A stretch of 15,763 nt of DNA, taken from an uncultured Clostridia bacterium. GTDB lineage: Bacteria; Bacillota; Clostridia; Monoglobales; Monoglobaceae. How positions within the stretch are numbered: the stretch's first letter is position 1; every line of letters starts with the position of its first letter. The translations under genes and the position numbers were made by a program. The stretch lies in contig CAMCUJ010000005.1 in assembly GCA_945878965.1 (NCBI GenBank), forward strand, positions 1 to 15,763. Direction: 5' to 3'. This document shows positions 14,435 to 15,763 of the stretch, piece after piece. The notes under the pieces are model-generated. The model was not told the origin of the DNA and did not search any database. It was given only the letters and a program-made list of their open reading frames with translations.

Positions 14435-14545
14435 AAATCAAGATGTCCCCCGTATCTTAGGCGGTGGGTTCCACTTGATTTTTTCGGTGGGAGTACCTTT
14501 TTCCCACCGAAAACGTTGAATAACGGCGCTCTGCGCCTTATTGAA
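14435..14545 (+). repeat. Three-hairpin dispersed element, copy 2 (upstream of V-ATPase genes)
   Basis: Second copy of the element at 10386-10495. AAATCAAG (14435-14442) pairs with CTTGATTT (14474-14481) around CCC-CCG/CGG-T-GGG. Hairpin II is perfect here: TTTTCGGTGGGA with TCCCACCGAAAA. Hairpin III is AATAA(C)GGCGC, loop TCT, GCGCCTTATT. Upstream similarity to copy 1 continues to TGTTGA (from 14408), but the spacing of the promoter-like boxes is four bases shorter. Confidence 0.7.
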
Positions 14546-14672
14546 AGTGTATATTAGTTTTAATAAAACTTAAAACGCTTTGGTTTAAAGAAAAGCGATA
14601 ATAGTTTTGTTTGCTGAAACATTGTGGCAAAACAGCTTTTCTTAAATATATGAATTAAAAGGCGGTGTCTAA

Positions 14673-14981
14673 ATGATAAGTGATACGATTAAACAGGTTT
14701 GTGACGCTGAAAAAAAGTCTGAGGATGCGGAAGTAAAGGCTAAGGCTGATGCAAATGCGATAATAGATAATGCGAAGTCTGAGGCTGAACAGATATCAAA
14801 AAGCATTATAAATGAGGCTAAGAAAAATGCTAAAAGCTGTATTGATAAGGCTGAGGCTAATTCAAAGGCGAGTGAGGAAAAGGCTATCGAAAGTATATCG
14901 GCAAAGCTTTCCGAACTTGAAAAGAATGCAAGAGCGAAGCAAAGTACTGTTATTGAAAAGATTATAGCTGAGATAGTATAG
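14673..14981 (+). CDS. V-type ATP synthase/ATPase subunit H (G-like peripheral stalk)
   Basis: A 102-residue, Ala/Lys/Glu-rich protein that is almost entirely one long coiled-coil helix, as expected of the peripheral-stalk subunit (H in archaeal A-type numbering, G in eukaryotic V-ATPases). This subunit pairs with subunit E and ties the catalytic head to subunit I. The composition alone would be ambiguous (E-subunit or F-type b-like stalks look similar), but its size and position directly before subunit I match the usual first gene of clostridial V-type operons. The complex sits at the cytoplasmic membrane and couples ATP to H+ or Na+ transport. The start has GGCGGTG about seven bases upstream. 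The next gene begins 110 bases later, beyond a hairpin. Confidence 0.8.
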   Translation: MISDTIKQVCDAEKKSEDAEVKAKADANAIIDNAKSEAEQISKSIINEAKKNAKSCIDKAEANSKASEEKAIESISAKLSELEKNARAKQSTVIEKIIAEIV

Positions 14982-15005
14982 CAGTTTAAAATTAGTTTTG
15001 CAATT

Positions 15006-15061
15006 AAGGTTATATCACACAATCATATAGCTATTAGCTGTGAATTGTGCGGTGTTACCTT
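15006..15061 (+). other. Imperfect hairpin between V-ATPase subunits H and I
   Basis: AAGGTTATATCACACAAT (15006-15023) pairs imperfectly with AATTGTGCGGTGTTACCTT (15043-15061), with CACAAT/ATTGTG and AAGGT/ACCTT perfect and some G.U pairs between. The loop holds a small AGCT/AGCT stem. No T-run follows, so it is more likely an RNA processing or stability element than a terminator. Confidence 0.45.
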
Positions 15062-15091
15062 CAATAACGTTAATGAAAGGAGGAAAAAGCA

Positions 15092-15763
15092 ATGGCATTA
15101 TCTGAAATGAAACGTATTACTATATGCGGACTCAAAAAGGACAGAAAAGCTGTATTGGAAATGCTGCAGCGCAGCGGTGCTGTAGAAATTGATGATACGG
15201 ATATGTCGGAATATGGTTTTGAAAAGATGGACACTCTTTCTTCGCAGGCTACCTTTTTAAAGGCAATTTCCAATATTGAGTCGGCGCTTGAGATTTTGGA
15301 AAAATATGAGCCTGAGAAAAAATCTGTGTTTGCCGCACTTGAGGGTCGTGAAACTATAGATGTTGATGAATATTATTCATCGGCTTCAAGGTGCAGCGAC
15401 TGTATGAATACGGTTTCAAAAATTAATGCTCAATATAAGGAGATTGCTGACACAAAGGCAGATATAATCCGAAAAGAGGCACAGATAGAATCCTTAAAAC
15501 CGTGGAACAATCTTGATGTTTCGCTTTCATATACCGGAATGAAAAGAACTGCGGCGTTTATAGGAACTCTTCCAAGCAGTCGGGATTATGACGAGATTAT
15601 AGCTGAATATTCAAGGATATGTGAAAGCCTGGGTTATGATTTTGACAGTCTTATGCCGGATATAGAGGTTATAAGCAAGTCGGCGGAGCTTACTTATATA
15701 TTTGTGCTTGTACATTCAAGACAAAAGAAAGAGGCGGAAGAAATTCTGAGAAATATGGGATTT
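15092..15763 (+). CDS. ntpI: V-type ATP synthase/ATPase subunit I, N-terminal part (runs off the right edge)
   Basis: Subunit I (the a-subunit equivalent) combines a cytoplasmic stator arm with a membrane domain that forms the ion half-channels next to the proteolipid ring. Only the first 224 residues are in the window and the frame is open to the last base. They match the N-terminal cytoplasmic arm of the family: the opening MALSEMKRITICGLKKDRKA, the alpha/beta lobe that places GAVEIDD early, a long charged helical section with little hydrophobicity, and a return into the lobe around MKRTAAFIGTLP. Full-length homologues exceed 600 residues, so the membrane part lies beyond the edge. The start ATG follows AAAGGAGG by nine bases. 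The preceding subunit H gene supports the call; subunits K, E, C, F, A, B and D would be expected downstream. Confidence 0.9.
   Translation, partial: MALSEMKRITICGLKKDRKAVLEMLQRSGAVEIDDTDMSEYGFEKMDTLSSQATFLKAISNIESALEILEKYEPEKKSVFAALEGRETIDVDEYYSSASRCSDCMNTVSKINAQYKEIADTKADIIRKEAQIESLKPWNNLDVSLSYTGMKRTAAFIGTLPSSRDYDEIIAEYSRICESLGYDFDSLMPDIEVISKSAELTYIFVLVHSRQKKEAEEILRNMGF

Larger units (their letters stand above)
14211..14672 (+). other. 462-base intergenic region between the VOC gene and the V-ATPase operon
   Basis: It contains the VOC terminator, about 100 bases of AT-rich sequence, copy 2 of the three-hairpin element, and a 127-base leader before the V-ATPase genes. The leader contains two imperfect stems: CGCTTT/AAAGCG (within 14570-14600) and GTTTTG/CAAAAC (within 14600-14640). 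The only promoter-like pair I found there is TTGAAA (14541-14546) with TAAAAC 17 bases on, which is weak. The leader ends with the ribosome binding site GGCGGTG. Confidence 0.6.

Overview
The window looks like a chromosomal segment of an AT-rich, Gram-positive anaerobe of the class Clostridia (Firmicutes). This rests on gene content and style: the cysE-cysS-mrnC block, a transketolase split into two subunits, the short-form HisG plus HisZ type of ATP phosphoribosyltransferase, a YitT/DUF2179 membrane protein, a V-type ATPase operon, AGGAGG-like ribosome binding sites and A/T-rich wobble codons. I cannot name a genus. Every convincing gene is on the + strand.

Layout. (1) 1-2956: the 3' part of serine O-acetyltransferase (cysE) overlaps cysteinyl-tRNA synthetase (cysS), coupling cysteine synthesis to its charging; then an unrecognised acidic protein; then a Mini-III RNase gene (mrnC) that has lost a short internal segment and its reading frame. 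(2) 2957-3566: no gene, but two kinds of palindrome-rich intergenic repeat, alternating A1-B1-A2-B2. A diverged A copy lies upstream of mrnC and a truncated one follows htrA. (3) 3567-6237: a YitT-family membrane protein followed by the two transketolase halves. (4) 6432-10202: an OmpR-type response regulator, its histidine kinase, and a membrane-anchored HtrA/DegP serine protease behind a promoter with phased T-tracts, closed by a strong terminator. This looks like a cell-envelope stress circuit. (5) 10386-13541: a sigma-A-type promoter, a structured ~110-nt leader element, and two fused histidine genes, HisZ-HisG and HisA-HisI-HisE. (6) 13643-14308: a promoter, a small VOC (glyoxalase-fold) protein and a terminator. 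(7) 14435-15763: a second copy of the ~110-nt element, then the start of a V-type ATPase operon (subunit H/G, then subunit I running off the end).

The most striking points are these. The first four steps of histidine biosynthesis are packed into two overlapping ORFs that carry five protein functions. A three-hairpin element occurs in two copies, upstream of the his pair and of the V-ATPase operon, and several differences between the copies keep base pairing. The decayed mrnC is bracketed by members of the same repeat family. The two-component/HtrA locus has an unusual phased T-tract promoter. I saw no CRISPR array, tRNA, rRNA, transposase gene or phage gene.
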